The notes beneath the pieces were generated by a model that was given only the letters and a program-made list of their open reading frames with translations, had not been told where the DNA came from and made no database searches. A stretch of DNA of 64,000 nt from Rhizobium sp. ZPR4 (GTDB lineage: Bacteria > Pseudomonadota > Alphaproteobacteria > Rhizobiales > Rhizobiaceae), in the NCBI RefSeq assembly GCF_040215725.1, contig NZ_CP157967.1:3894001-3958000 (forward strand), read 5' to 3'. Shown here one piece after another: positions 8,167 through 17,142 of the stretch. The first letter of the stretch is position 1. Every line of letters starts with the position of its first letter. Position numbers and translations under genes: made by a program.

Positions 8167-9084
8167 TCAATCCTGCCTCCCCTTGGCGGAAAGTTGCTGG
8201 CGCATGAAGCGCTCGATGAAATCGAGCAGCTTTCCGGCCGCGAAGGAGAGCTGGCGATCGGGTGCGACGCAGAGGTCGACTGGCGTTCTCACCCCCTTGC
8301 CGTCCGCGACCGGCCGCGCGACGAGCTGACCCGCCTCGATCTCCCTTTGAACTGTCAGCGCCGGCAGCATGGTGATTGCCGCGCCCCGCAGCACCAGTTC
8401 CTTCTGCATTTCCAGCGAGCCGGTTTCGAATATGGGATCGAGCCTCAGTCCCTCACGCTCGAACAGCGCATCGAAGGCCTGCCTTGCGCCGAAGGAGCGA
8501 TCGGGCACGGCGAGCGCGTGCGCTGCGATCTCGGCAAGCGTGATCTCCTTGACGGCCGCAAGCGGATGTGTGGCGGCGGCAATCACATCGTAGATCAGCT
8601 CGGAACGCAGACGAACCTGGGTGCCGGACAGCGGTGGGGCAAATAGCGTCACTGCAATATCGGCCTCGGCATTTTTGACGGCTTCGATAGCGCTGCGAGC
8701 GCTGGTAATCGTCACTTCGAAGTGCAGGCGCGGATAGTGCAGGCTGAATTCGGCCAGCGCCGGCGCGAGGATATTGGCGACCGACGCGCCATTGGCATAG
8801 ATGCTGACGGTCCCGCGCTGCAGACCTTTGAGGTCTTCGATCAGCTGGTGAACGTGGTCGAGCTCGCGCAACGTCCGGCCGGCGCGTTCCGCCAACAATT
8901 CGCCGGCAGCCGTTAATTTGATGCCGCGAGCACTGCGTTCGACCAGCTGCGTGCCGAAATGATATTCGAGGTTCTCGATCTGACGGCTGATGGCCGTCGG
9001 CGCCACGTTCAGGTTTTCAGCCGCCTGGCGCATCGAATTGGTGCGCACCAGCTCGTCGAAATAGATCAGCGCGCGGATCTGCAT
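8167..9084 (-). CDS. LysR-family transcriptional regulator
   Basis: 305-residue LysR protein. The N-terminal winged helix-turn-helix (about residues 1-62) shows SMRQAAENLNVAPTAISRQI and the YHFGTQLVERSARGIKLTAAG wing. The C-terminal substrate-binding domain (about 90-295) senses an inducer. ATG at 9084 has GGGAGA seven bases upstream. It sits between the P1 aminopeptidase (15 nt upstream) and the transporter, all in one direction, so it probably regulates the surrounding peptide/amide cluster. The inverted repeat at 8120-8140 is a candidate binding site. Confidence 0.93.
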   Translation of the reverse strand: MQIRALIYFDELVRTNSMRQAAENLNVAPTAISRQIENLEYHFGTQLVERSARGIKLTAAGELLAERAGRTLRELDHVHQLIEDLKGLQRGTVSIYANGASVANILAPALAEFSLHYPRLHFEVTITSARSAIEAVKNAEADIAVTLFAPPLSGTQVRLRSELIYDVIAAATHPLAAVKEITLAEIAAHALAVPDRSFGARQAFDALFEREGLRLDPIFETGSLEMQKELVLRGAAITMLPALTVQREIEAGQLVARPVADGKGVRTPVDLCVAPDRQLSFAAGKLLDFIERFMRQQLSAKGRQD

Positions 9085-9099
9085 GCGCGAGATCTCCCG

Positions 9100-10098
9100 T
9101 TAGACGGCAGGCTTGGCGAAGCGATCCCGCCACGCCGCTTGCCCACCTTCGACCGGCAGCGCCGTCGCCTCGTAGACGCCGCGGGCGATGGCGCGCGCCA
9201 TGACTGTCGTGGCGAGGTGGCAGAGCTCCATGAAACCAGGCATATCGTCGCGCGCATGCCTGCCGGTGGACGCGGCAAATACCGTATCTCCGTCGAGTGG
9301 CAGATGCGTCGGCAGGAGTGCCCGGGCAAAGCCGTCATGGGCTGAGATGGAGAGGCGATGTGCTTCCGCCTTGGTCAGCTGGGCGTCGGTGACGACGGCG
9401 CCGATGGTCGTGGCGGTGATGTTGGTGCCCTTCAGCCGCAGGCGTGAATCGGCCACCTGAGGCATGCCGAGGCCGCCGAATTCGCCATTTTGCTCGAAGG
9501 GAGCCGCCCAGAAATGCGGGCCGTCGCCGATGGTGGCGGAACCGAGTGCGTTGACGGCGACGATTGCAGCGATCCTGTATCCCTGGCTGCTGACGGCACT
9601 TGCCGAGCCGAGGCCGCCTTTGACCGTTGCCGTCGTGGCGCCCGTGCCGGCGCCGACGCTTCCAAGCGCAAACGGCCCTTTATTTGCGGCCTTGAAGGCG
9701 GCATATCCCATGTCGCGATAGGGCGAGTGCAGCCCCCAATCCTTGTTGCCGCCATTGATGAGATCGAACAGGATCGCCTGCGGCACGATCGGCACCAGCG
9801 CGCTGCCGACCTGAAGACCGCGGCCGATCTCCCTCAGGCCAGCCTGCACCCCTCCCGCCGCATCGAGGCCGAAGGCGGAGCCGCCCGAAAGAACGAGGCC
9901 GTCCACCGTACCGACAGTCATAGCCGGGTCCAGCAACGCTGTATCCCGCCCACCCGGCGCACCGCCGAGAACGGTGCAGGAGGCGACAGCCGGCTCATCG
10001 AAGACGATGGCGGTGACGCCGGAGCCGAGCGCAAGATCGGTAGAGTGACCGACGGCGACGCCTTCGACATCGGTCAGGAGATTAAGGAGGTCAGCCAA
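9100..10098 (-). CDS. P1-family (DmpA/NylC-like) N-terminal nucleophile aminopeptidase
   Basis: 332-residue peptidase S58/DmpA family protein. Family marks are the N-terminal VEGVAVGHSTD, the GGSAFGLDAAGGVQ loop, GAGTGATTATVKGGLGSAS and a late DGDTVFAASTG motif near residue 270. That motif is where relatives self-cleave to expose a Ser/Thr nucleophile. Family members hydrolyse D-aminopeptides, beta-peptides, amides or nylon oligomers. It starts with AAGGA upstream and is the first gene of the minus-strand cluster with LysR, a peptide-type ABC transporter and an amidase. Use of an unusual peptide or amide is therefore likely. Exact substrate unknown. Confidence 0.88.
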   Translation of the reverse strand: MADLLNLLTDVEGVAVGHSTDLALGSGVTAIVFDEPAVASCTVLGGAPGGRDTALLDPAMTVGTVDGLVLSGGSAFGLDAAGGVQAGLREIGRGLQVGSALVPIVPQAILFDLINGGNKDWGLHSPYRDMGYAAFKAANKGPFALGSVGAGTGATTATVKGGLGSASAVSSQGYRIAAIVAVNALGSATIGDGPHFWAAPFEQNGEFGGLGMPQVADSRLRLKGTNITATTIGAVVTDAQLTKAEAHRLSISAHDGFARALLPTHLPLDGDTVFAASTGRHARDDMPGFMELCHLATTVMARAIARGVYEATALPVEGGQAAWRDRFAKPAV

Positions 10099-10278
10099 TG
10101 AAAAATCCTTCGCCGTTTACAACGCGAGGTCGTCATGGCGATAGGATCGTAAAGAGGGGGAAAAGACAAGATGGGTTTGTTCAACCCAAGCGGTCCGGGG
10201 CTGGAGGCTTTGGAGCTTCGGCGTTTCGCAAGGAGCCGCCGGAAGCTCCCTTCGGAGGAAGCCATGCTACGGCTTCAA

Positions 10279-10321
10279 ATAAAAAAAGCCCCCACCCTGA
10301 TTTTATCAAAGGGTGAGGGCT
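10279..10321 (-). terminator. rho-independent terminator of the 64-residue protein gene
   Basis: Arms AGCCCCCACCCT (10287-10298) and AGGGTGAGGGCT (10310-10321) pair with one mismatch. On the minus strand the stem is followed by seven U (A-run 10281-10287 on the plus strand). It lies 40 nt past the stop at 10361. Confidence 0.88.
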
Positions 10322-10360
10322 GGGGATGGGATTGAGTAAAAGCGCAGGTGATCCGATCCA

Positions 10361-10555
10361 TCAAACATGGATCGGCTTTGCCTGCTGGCGGGAGAGGAGA
10401 TCGCGGATCGCAAGCTTTACTTCGTCCGCGTTTCTGAAATGCTGCTCGTCCAGATCATGGACATGGTATTTGACAGCGATGAACTTGAGCCGATCCTGGT
10501 CAGGAACGACGATGCCGACGGGAACGCCGGCGTATTCGATTACTTGCTTCTTCAT
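10361..10555 (-). CDS. small conserved-looking hypothetical protein (64 aa)
   Basis: ATG at 10555 is chosen because GAGGGAG lies about nine bases upstream; a longer frame to 10591 has no such site. The 64-residue product begins MKKQVIEYAGVPVGIVVPDQ, is soluble and charged, and has no recognised domain. It looks like a compact alpha/beta fold (IEYAGVPVGIVVP then KFIAVKYHVHDLDE). The strong terminator directly downstream shows it is a stand-alone transcription unit. A 31-codon ORF with its own ribosome binding site lies upstream on the same strand and may be a leader. Function unknown. Confidence 0.75.
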   Translation of the reverse strand: MKKQVIEYAGVPVGIVVPDQDRLKFIAVKYHVHDLDEQHFRNADEVKLAIRDLLSRQQAKPIHV

Positions 10556-10630
10556 AAATAGACTCCCTCTGCGCACGCACGGCGCAGACATGGCGAATTG
10601 ACTGTTTGATTCCGGTAGGGAGGACGAACG

Positions 10631-10726
10631 TCACATTCGACAGCACGGGCGGGAGAGCGCGCCCGAACGGTCATTGCCAAGTACGGATCGCCCAAGGATC
10701 GAAGCGATGACTTTTCTATTCAGCAT
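10631..10726 (-). CDS. possible 31-residue small ORF or leader peptide
   Basis: On the minus strand GAGGAAG lies four bases before an ATG at 10726, opening 31 codons (MLNRKVIASILGRSVLGNDR at the start) that end at a TGA at 10631. It precedes the 64-residue gene by 75 nt on the same strand. The N-terminal part could form one amphipathic helix. There is no homology recognised. The ribosome binding site is the only support, so it may be a leader peptide or chance. Confidence 0.35.
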   Translation of the reverse strand: MLNRKVIASILGRSVLGNDRSGALSRPCCRM

Positions 10727-11067
10727 GTCACTTCCTCAATTGGCGTTGTACTTGCTAAGGGGCCCCAGTAGCGGAGCACCGCGATCGGTGCGCTATTGTC
10801 CACTACATTAGTAGATAATAGCGATTGCATCCTCAGAAACATATTCCGAAAGATGTCAAAATGTCGACGATCAGGAAAATAAAATTTCCAGCCTGGCGGA
10901 TTGCGGGGAAGGTTGTCTTAAAACCTTCGTGTTGCTACCCGTGTCGGTGTGGCTCGCCGATCACCGAGTGACAGATAGGAACTGGCGCGAGATTCGACAA
11001 TGCCCCGACAGCATTAAAATTCACGCGCCGCTAAAACACCTCAATGGTTAACGGCGCGACGAGAACG
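10727..11067. other. intergenic region with a hairpin, no gene seen
   Basis: About 340 nt between the small ORF and the aminotransferase stop. The only structure noted is an inverted repeat at 10769-10795: TAGC, a three-base bulge, GCACCG, loop CGAT, then CGGTGC and GCTA. It lies in the presumed promoter region of the minus-strand small genes. The rest is relatively AT-rich with no convincing ORF. Confidence 0.5.
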
Positions 11068-13995
11068 TCAAAATCCATCCTCAAGCACTCTTTCCAGGGC
11101 CTTCACGAAGAAATCGGCGCTCTCGGCCGCAAGGCATAGCGGCGGCTTGATCTTCAACACATTCAAGTGATCGCCGGTCGGCTGCATGATGACCCCGAGA
11201 TCGAGCAGGTGCTCGCAGATTGCAGCCGTCTCCTCGCTCGCCGGCATCAGGCTTTCGCGGTCACGCACGAATTCCACTCCAAGATAAAGCCCCGTGCCAT
11301 GCACGGCGCCGATCAGCGGGAAGCGATCCATGAGAGCAATCAGCCCAGCCTTCAGCCGGTCGCCGACGACACGGGCATTTTCCTGCAGGTTCTCGTCCTT
11401 GAGAACGTCGAGAACGGTGAGGCCGACGATGCAGCTGACCGGGCAGCCACCGGCTGAGGAGAAGAAATAGCCCTCCTTTTCCAGCGATTCGGCGATCTCG
11501 CGGCGGGTGACGACGGCGCCGAGCGGATGACCGTTGCCCATGCCTTTGGCAATGGTGATGATGTCGGGCACGACGCCTTGCGTTTCGAAACCCCAGAAAT
11601 GCTCGCCGAGCCGGCCGTAACCCACCTGCACTTCGTCGGCGATGCAGAGGCCGCCGCGCTGGCGCACGGCATCGTAAACCCCTGCAAGATAGCCATGCGG
11701 CAGCGCGATGCCGCCGGCATTGCCATAGACCGGTTCGGCGATGAAGCCGGCAAGCCCATCTCCCTTTTCGTCCATGGCCTGCAGTTTGGCCATGACGTCG
11801 TTGAGATAGTCGATCCCTGAATCCGGGCCACGGAAGGGGCCGCGATAGGTATTGGGAGAGAGGACGGGGTGCACCCAGTCCGGCCGCGTCGTCAGCGCCT
11901 GCGGATTGTCGGCAATCGAAGTGGAGACCGCGTCGCTTGCGACAGTCCAGCCGTGATAGGCCTCCAGCAGGCAGAGCATGTTCCTTTTGCCGCTATGCGC
12001 CCAGGCAAGGCGGATCGCCAGATCATTGGCTTCCGAGCCGCTATTGACGAGGAAGACGCTGTCGAGTCCATCAGGCGCCAGCGTTGCCAACCGCTCAGAG
12101 AACTCGGCAACGGCCGCATAATGGAAGCGGGAGTTGGTGTTGAGGCGGGACCATTGCTGGGCGATCGCTACCGTCAGCCGCGGATGGGCATGGCCGAGCG
12201 TCGTGACGTTGTTGACCATGTCGAGGTAGCAGCGCCCCTGCATGTCGAACAGGAATTCGCGCCAGCCGCGTTCGATCTGCGGTGGGGCATCATAATAATG
12301 TTTTTGCGGCTTGGCGAAGCGAGCATTGCGCAATGACAGCAGTGTGGACGCATCCGGCCACGGCGCCTCGCATGCCGGGTTCAGGAGAGCGACAGGCGAG
12401 GGGGAGACGGCCGACCAGCCCTCCGCTTGATCCGCAGTCGCAAAGAGCGGCGGCACGAGGTTGGGCACGCGGCAAAGCTGGATGCGCAATCCTCCGATCG
12501 CCGAACCCTCGCTGCCGATCGTCCCGATCGTCGCGCCTTGCTCGATGGCCGCTCCGTCCTCGAGAGCGCTTTCGACGCCGTCGAGATGCAGGCTCATTTC
12601 CTCGTCGGCCAGCACGAAATGCTGGCCCTGCCGTTGCAGCAGGCCGGCGAAGGGAGCCGCAACCGTGGCGCCGGCCGGCAGGCAGACATCGCAATGCAGG
12701 GCGAAATTCTGCGGCGGAGCCATATTGAGTGGAGCGGCGAGAGACAGGCGGAATTCGCCATAGCGGGTTGCCGCAGCCCCGGAGGCAATCGCCGTCTGGG
12801 CAAGCAGCCGCCAGTCCATATCCGGCTTCTGCCAGTTGCCGTCCGTGAAGTCAGGCCCGGTGACGGAAAGATCGATGGCGGCAATCTGCGAGGGGTCGAT
12901 GTCGGGCAGCAGCGCCGACCAGCCATCGGTCTCGACCGGGGCGACATCTAAGCCGATCGTCCGCAGGATTGCCGCTTCCATCACGTCCGGCTGCGCCTCG
13001 GTTGCGACATCGAAGATTTCGCGTTCGAAGTCGAGATTCCCGCGCGCATAGTCGTTGTCGGGATCGATGGCGAGCTGCTGCTCGGTGCTGGCGGCAAGAA
13101 TGACGGCGCGTGCGACGATCAGCGGCCATAGCGCCTTGGCTTCGACCTCCTCCAGCGGATAGATCGCGTGATAGGCCTTGATCGCCGGAAGAATATGGAA
13201 GGGGTTGCCGCCTGCGTGATGCAGCAGCGACGCACAGGTGACGGCGAGATCGCCGACCAGCCAGCCCTGGATGATATCGCCGAAATCGATGACGCCATCG
13301 GGCACGAGCTGTCCATGAGCATCGGGATGGCTGACGACATTGTCGTCGGTGACATCGTGATGCACCGGCTGCACGCGCAATTGGCTCGCAAGCGGCTGGA
13401 TGCGCTTGACGGCGGAGACCATCGCCTTGGCGATGCGGTCGCGCGCCTCATGATCGGTTATGGCCGACAGCAGCTGCACGGCGACCGGACCCGCCCGTCT
13501 CAGATCCCATTGCAGGCTGCGGTGAAGGCCGGGATGGTCGAAATCGGCAAGGTCGCGCGCCAGCCGCGCCGAAAGCGCACCGAGCCCGGCCACCGAAGCC
13601 GGCGGCAGGTAATTGCGCCGTGTCAGCGTCTGGCCGGGGAGAAAACGGAGCAGCCGGATGAGGTAATCCTGCTCGCGAAGGGTAATGGCGAGGATGTCGC
13701 GACCGTTCAGCGAGGGTATGACCTCGGGTACGCGCGGCGCATCCGGCTTGGCATGCAGATGGCGGATGGCGGCGTTCTGCGCTTCCAGCTCGACCAGTTC
13801 GTATTCGGTCCGGCAGATCTTCAGCACATAGGCATTGTCGCCGGCGTCGATGCGATAGTTGCGGTCCTGCTGACTGCCGAGCTCGGTCAGCGTCCCGCTC
13901 AGACCGTAATGCGTCTGCAGGATCTCGGTTGCCTCCTCCGGTGTCACGTCCGGTCTCGGCAGTTGCATACGGTTCACGAGCGTGGCGTCGGCCAT
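11068..13995 (-). CDS. tri-domain fusion: APH-type kinase, M23-like domain, class III aminotransferase/phospholyase
   Basis: About 975 residues. ATG at 13995 is chosen for GGGGGA five bases upstream; a GTG at 14028 is the alternative. Domain 1 (about 20-330) is an aminoglycoside-phosphotransferase/choline-kinase fold with the catalytic loop HHDVTDDNVV and metal site VIDFGDII. Domain 2 (about 390-540) resembles an M23/lysostaphin beta domain (CLPAGATVAAPFAG) but has SLHLDGVE where active enzymes have HxH, so it is probably not a peptidase. Domain 3 (about 560-970) is a class III PLP enzyme with ADEVQVGYGRLG and the PLP lysine in TIAKGMGNGHPLGA. Related separate enzymes (hydroxylysine kinase plus phosphohydroxylysine or phosphoethanolamine phospho-lyase) suggest a kinase then phospho-lyase sequence on a hydroxylated amine. 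That role is inference. Confidence 0.88.
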   Translation of the reverse strand: MADATLVNRMQLPRPDVTPEEATEILQTHYGLSGTLTELGSQQDRNYRIDAGDNAYVLKICRTEYELVELEAQNAAIRHLHAKPDAPRVPEVIPSLNGRDILAITLREQDYLIRLLRFLPGQTLTRRNYLPPASVAGLGALSARLARDLADFDHPGLHRSLQWDLRRAGPVAVQLLSAITDHEARDRIAKAMVSAVKRIQPLASQLRVQPVHHDVTDDNVVSHPDAHGQLVPDGVIDFGDIIQGWLVGDLAVTCASLLHHAGGNPFHILPAIKAYHAIYPLEEVEAKALWPLIVARAVILAASTEQQLAIDPDNDYARGNLDFEREIFDVATEAQPDVMEAAILRTIGLDVAPVETDGWSALLPDIDPSQIAAIDLSVTGPDFTDGNWQKPDMDWRLLAQTAIASGAAATRYGEFRLSLAAPLNMAPPQNFALHCDVCLPAGATVAAPFAGLLQRQGQHFVLADEEMSLHLDGVESALEDGAAIEQGATIGTIGSEGSAIGGLRIQLCRVPNLVPPLFATADQAEGWSAVSPSPVALLNPACEAPWPDASTLLSLRNARFAKPQKHYYDAPPQIERGWREFLFDMQGRCYLDMVNNVTTLGHAHPRLTVAIAQQWSRLNTNSRFHYAAVAEFSERLATLAPDGLDSVFLVNSGSEANDLAIRLAWAHSGKRNMLCLLEAYHGWTVASDAVSTSIADNPQALTTRPDWVHPVLSPNTYRGPFRGPDSGIDYLNDVMAKLQAMDEKGDGLAGFIAEPVYGNAGGIALPHGYLAGVYDAVRQRGGLCIADEVQVGYGRLGEHFWGFETQGVVPDIITIAKGMGNGHPLGAVVTRREIAESLEKEGYFFSSAGGCPVSCIVGLTVLDVLKDENLQENARVVGDRLKAGLIALMDRFPLIGAVHGTGLYLGVEFVRDRESLMPASEETAAICEHLLDLGVIMQPTGDHLNVLKIKPPLCLAAESADFFVKALERVLEDGF

Positions 13996-14129
13996 GGCAT
14001 CCCCCGGATGGTTCATTCGCATCGACACTAAACCATTCCATCCTAAAGAAAATTACCCAAAACAGATAGGGTAGTCGAGCGGCGAGGGGGAAGATAGGCC
14101 GCAGAATGCAGCCGGCTAGGCATAACAGC

Positions 14130-14681
14130 CTATTCGACCTCGATGGAATAGCTGCAACCGGCAAGCGTCTTGCCCGGATGGGTATCGATGGTGGAGACGT
14201 TGAGCGAGATGCGCGTTTCCAGCACGGTGTCCGAATTTTCCTGCTGGTCCTTGCGCGACAGGATGACCTTCTCGCCGAGAAACTTGTTCGGCTGGTCGAC
14301 GGAAGCTGTCACATCAAGCTGTTTGGCGAGCGAATGCGGGTCTGCCTCGTCGAGCACGGCAAGCGGCCCGGTTGAGGCGAAGACAATCTTGTTCGTCTGC
14401 CGTCCGAAAACGGTTACGGGCGCCGAAAGCTGGAATTCGCGCAGGAAGGGGTTGTCCGATGGCAGCTCGGTGAAGCCGAACAGTTTCATGGCCGTGGCGC
14501 TTTCCGGCCCGGTCAGCCATAGGGCGAAACTGTTGTAGCTCGGCACGTCATAGGTCGTGCATTCGATCAGCTTGGCGAGATCGATCTTGGAGGGGTCCTG
14601 TTCCGCCGTTTCGGCATGGGATGCCGGCGCAGATAGCAGGAGCGCCGCCAGCAGCAGCGTTCCAAAGCGGTAGAATGACAT
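14130..14681 (-). CDS. exported hypothetical protein
   Basis: 183 residues with a clear signal peptide (MSFYRFGTLLLAALLLSAPASHA, cleavage probably after SHA near residue 23). The mature part has two cysteines (ECTTYD and AGCSYS near the C-terminus) that could form a disulphide in the periplasm. Domain not recognised. It starts with GAGAGGA upstream and stands alone between the fusion aminotransferase gene and purU, all on the minus strand. An 8-bp inverted repeat, GCGCGATT/AATCGCGC (14699-14706 and 14725-14732), lies just upstream and could be an operator. Function unknown. Confidence 0.8.
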   Translation of the reverse strand: MSFYRFGTLLLAALLLSAPASHAETAEQDPSKIDLAKLIECTTYDVPSYNSFALWLTGPESATAMKLFGFTELPSDNPFLREFQLSAPVTVFGRQTNKIVFASTGPLAVLDEADPHSLAKQLDVTASVDQPNKFLGEKVILSRKDQQENSDTVLETRISLNVSTIDTHPGKTLAGCSYSIEVE

Positions 14682-14780
14682 GTCCTCTCCTTGATCTCCG
14701 CGCGATTCGATACCGGTGATATCAAATCGCGCTTCGGAGCGAAAAGGAAAGGGAGCGGGCTGAAGTCGAACCTCGGCGCC

Positions 14781-15665
14781 TCACCCCATGCGCTCGGAGG
14801 CATAGGACCCCGGACTTGCCGGGAAGACGACGGTGCGGTTGCCGTTGAGGAAGGTGCGGAAGTGGATATGCGCATGGATGGCGCGGGCGAGAACCTGGCT
14901 CTCGACATCGCGGCCGATCGAGACATAATCCTCGGCCGACTGCGCATGCGTGATGCGCGCCGTGTCCTGCTCGATGATCGGACCCTCGTCGAGATCGGCC
15001 GTCACATAATGCGCCGTCGCCCCGATCAGCTTCACCCCGCGCTCATAGGCCTGCTTGTAGGGGTTCGCCCCCTTGAAGGACGGCAGGAAGGAATGGTGGA
15101 TGTTGATGATGCGGCCCGACATCTTCTGGCACATGGAGTCCGACAGGATCTGCATGTAGCGGGCGAGCACGATCAGCTCCGTGCCGGTCTGCTCGACCAC
15201 ATCCATGATCCTGGCTTCCGCCTCCGGCTTGTTAGCCTTGGTCACCGGAATATGGTGGAAGGGGATGTCGTGGTTGACCACCACTTTCTGGTAGTCGAAA
15301 TGGTTGGAGACGACGCCGACGATGTCGATCGGCAGGGCGCCGATCTTCCAGCGATAGAGCAGGTCGTTGAGGCAATGGCCGAAGCGCGAGACCATGAGCA
15401 GCACCTTCATGCGCTTCCTGGCATCGTGGATTTCTGACACCATGGCGAACTTCTCGGCGATCGGCTTGAAGCCTTCGACCAGCGCTGCCTCGCCGACGCC
15501 TTCCTCGGAGATGAAGGAGACGCGCATGAAGAACATGCCGGTATCGAGATCGTCGAACTGGCTGGAATCGACGATGTTGCAGCCCTCACCGGCCAGATAG
15601 TTCGAGATCGCCGCGACAATCCCACGTGTCGACTTGCACGCCACTGTTAATACATAGCTCGTCAT
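14781..15665 (-). CDS. purU: formyltetrahydrofolate deformylase
   Basis: 294-residue enzyme hydrolysing 10-formyltetrahydrofolate to formate and tetrahydrofolate, balancing the one-carbon pool. ATG at 15665 (product MTSYVLTVACKSTRGIV) gives the standard length; the frame is open to 15743 but that extension is unlike the family. There is an N-terminal ACT domain (residues 1-85) and a C-terminal formyltransferase fold with RYMQILSD, the catalytic NIHHSFLPSFKGANPY segment (Asn, His) and the Asp in ADLDEGPIIEQD. A GAAGAGA site precedes the start. Stand-alone gene; assignment secure. Confidence 0.95.
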   Translation of the reverse strand: MTSYVLTVACKSTRGIVAAISNYLAGEGCNIVDSSQFDDLDTGMFFMRVSFISEEGVGEAALVEGFKPIAEKFAMVSEIHDARKRMKVLLMVSRFGHCLNDLLYRWKIGALPIDIVGVVSNHFDYQKVVVNHDIPFHHIPVTKANKPEAEARIMDVVEQTGTELIVLARYMQILSDSMCQKMSGRIINIHHSFLPSFKGANPYKQAYERGVKLIGATAHYVTADLDEGPIIEQDTARITHAQSAEDYVSIGRDVESQVLARAIHAHIHFRTFLNGNRTVVFPASPGSYASERMG

Positions 15666-15818
15666 GTCTCTTCTTTTCATATCCCGAGGATGCCGCCTGC
15701 TTAAATGAAATCGGAGGTCTGGGAAATACCTCCCCCCAGCCATGTTTCGACGGTAATTTAGGCAGGATGGCGAGAAAAAAGCCGTTCCTATTGCGCCTTC
15801 GAACGGCGTATCCCCGCC

Positions 15819-17054
15819 TCAGCCGCTGGTTGCCAGCGAAAGCTTTTGCGGCTGTTTTGCCTGCGTGCCCTCGTTGAATTTCAGGAATCCCACGAGAAGC
15901 CAGACGAGCCCTGCCGTCTTCATGGAGAAGATGGCCGTGGAGCCGATCATCAGATTGAGGAACAGGAAAAGGGAAAGCGCATGGCCGAGGCGTCGCTGGT
16001 TGACCGTTTCGCCGCCCGGATAGAGCGAGGCGTAGAGCCAGAACAGGATCAGGCCGAAGATCGTGGCACCATAGATGATGTAGACATATCCGCTGTCGAA
16101 GAAGATGCCGACCTGGTCGAGTTGCAGGCCGATCGTGCTTTGCAGGTCCATGCCGAGGAAAGCCTTCACCGTGCCATTGATGCGTCCGACGAAATTATCG
16201 CCTGTCACAGTCGGCTTGAGCGCATGAATGACGAAACCGACAACGATGATTCCGGGCATCGTCAGCAGGTCCAGCGCTTTCGGAAGCCAGGGATAGATGA
16301 AATAGCCTGCGACGCAGATGAGGCTGAAGATCAGCATTGTGCGTGTGTCATTCGTCAACAGGATCAACACGACCGTCGAGAAAAACAGCAGCCGTTCCAG
16401 CAATCCCAGGCGATTGGAAAAGCTGATCAGATACAGCACCATGACGCCGCAGAAATTGGCGAGCGAGACCTGTTCCAGAAAGATGGACGATGACCGGTGG
16501 TCGATCAGGCCGAAAGAAAACCGGCCCTCGAAGCCGAGCGCGCCGCGAAACAAGCCGAGATCGCTGTAGGTGGCCGGCGGCACACCGCGCGTGTTCTGGA
16601 AATATTCGGCCGGATGAAACAGCGCGACATATTGCTTTACGGACACGATTTCCAGGACGAGCACGGCAAGCACGATGAAGCATGAAATCTTGAAGGCAAG
16701 CTTGACGGTGCGCTCGTTGGCCAGCCGCCCCATGATCGAAAAGGCGAAGATGATCATCACGTTGCGGAGATGGTCGATATAGGCCTGCTTGTTGATGGCG
16801 ATGACGAAAACCGTGAGCGCGATGGTCAGCAGCAGGTAAAGGAGCGGCGCTATGTCCTCCTCGTATATGCCCTTCGTCAGCAGGTAGGTGAAAGCGGCGA
16901 CCTGCAGCAGCACTTCGGACAGCACGACGGAGTTTGGCGTCAGCGGCGTAATGTTGTGATTGATGAAGGCAAGGATACAGTTATAGCAGACCGCAAGCAG
17001 CGAGATCGTGAGAATGACGAAATTGATCGGCTGCTTTTCGCCTGAACTTTGCAT
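15819..17054 (-). CDS. polytopic membrane protein, putative polysaccharide polymerase/ligase (Wzy/WaaL-like)
   Basis: 411 residues with about ten to eleven hydrophobic segments spread over the whole length and a larger loop between roughly residues 150 and 200 (HPAEYFQNTRGVPPATYSDL). This is the layout of Wzy polymerases and O-antigen ligases. There is no diagnostic catalytic motif, as is usual for these families. The next gene on the same strand upstream is a GH5 glycanase, and Wzz-like and CapD-like genes lie divergently, so a role in polymerising an exported polysaccharide is likely. Substrate unknown. Confidence 0.72.
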   Translation of the reverse strand: MQSSGEKQPINFVILTISLLAVCYNCILAFINHNITPLTPNSVVLSEVLLQVAAFTYLLTKGIYEEDIAPLLYLLLTIALTVFVIAINKQAYIDHLRNVMIIFAFSIMGRLANERTVKLAFKISCFIVLAVLVLEIVSVKQYVALFHPAEYFQNTRGVPPATYSDLGLFRGALGFEGRFSFGLIDHRSSSIFLEQVSLANFCGVMVLYLISFSNRLGLLERLLFFSTVVLILLTNDTRTMLIFSLICVAGYFIYPWLPKALDLLTMPGIIVVGFVIHALKPTVTGDNFVGRINGTVKAFLGMDLQSTIGLQLDQVGIFFDSGYVYIIYGATIFGLILFWLYASLYPGGETVNQRRLGHALSLFLFLNLMIGSTAIFSMKTAGLVWLLVGFLKFNEGTQAKQPQKLSLATSG

Positions 17055-17142
17055 TAGATATCCGGGATGGTGGCGTCTTCACTGGCCGCGGCAGCATATC
17101 AGCCCGATGATTCGCGACAAAGAGCCGGTTGGCCGTCACCGG

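Noticed and set aside
10981..11005. GGAAC at 10979-10983 as a further EcfG promoter
   Set aside because: No CGTT or close variant at 16 or 17 nt, and no plus-strand gene follows.
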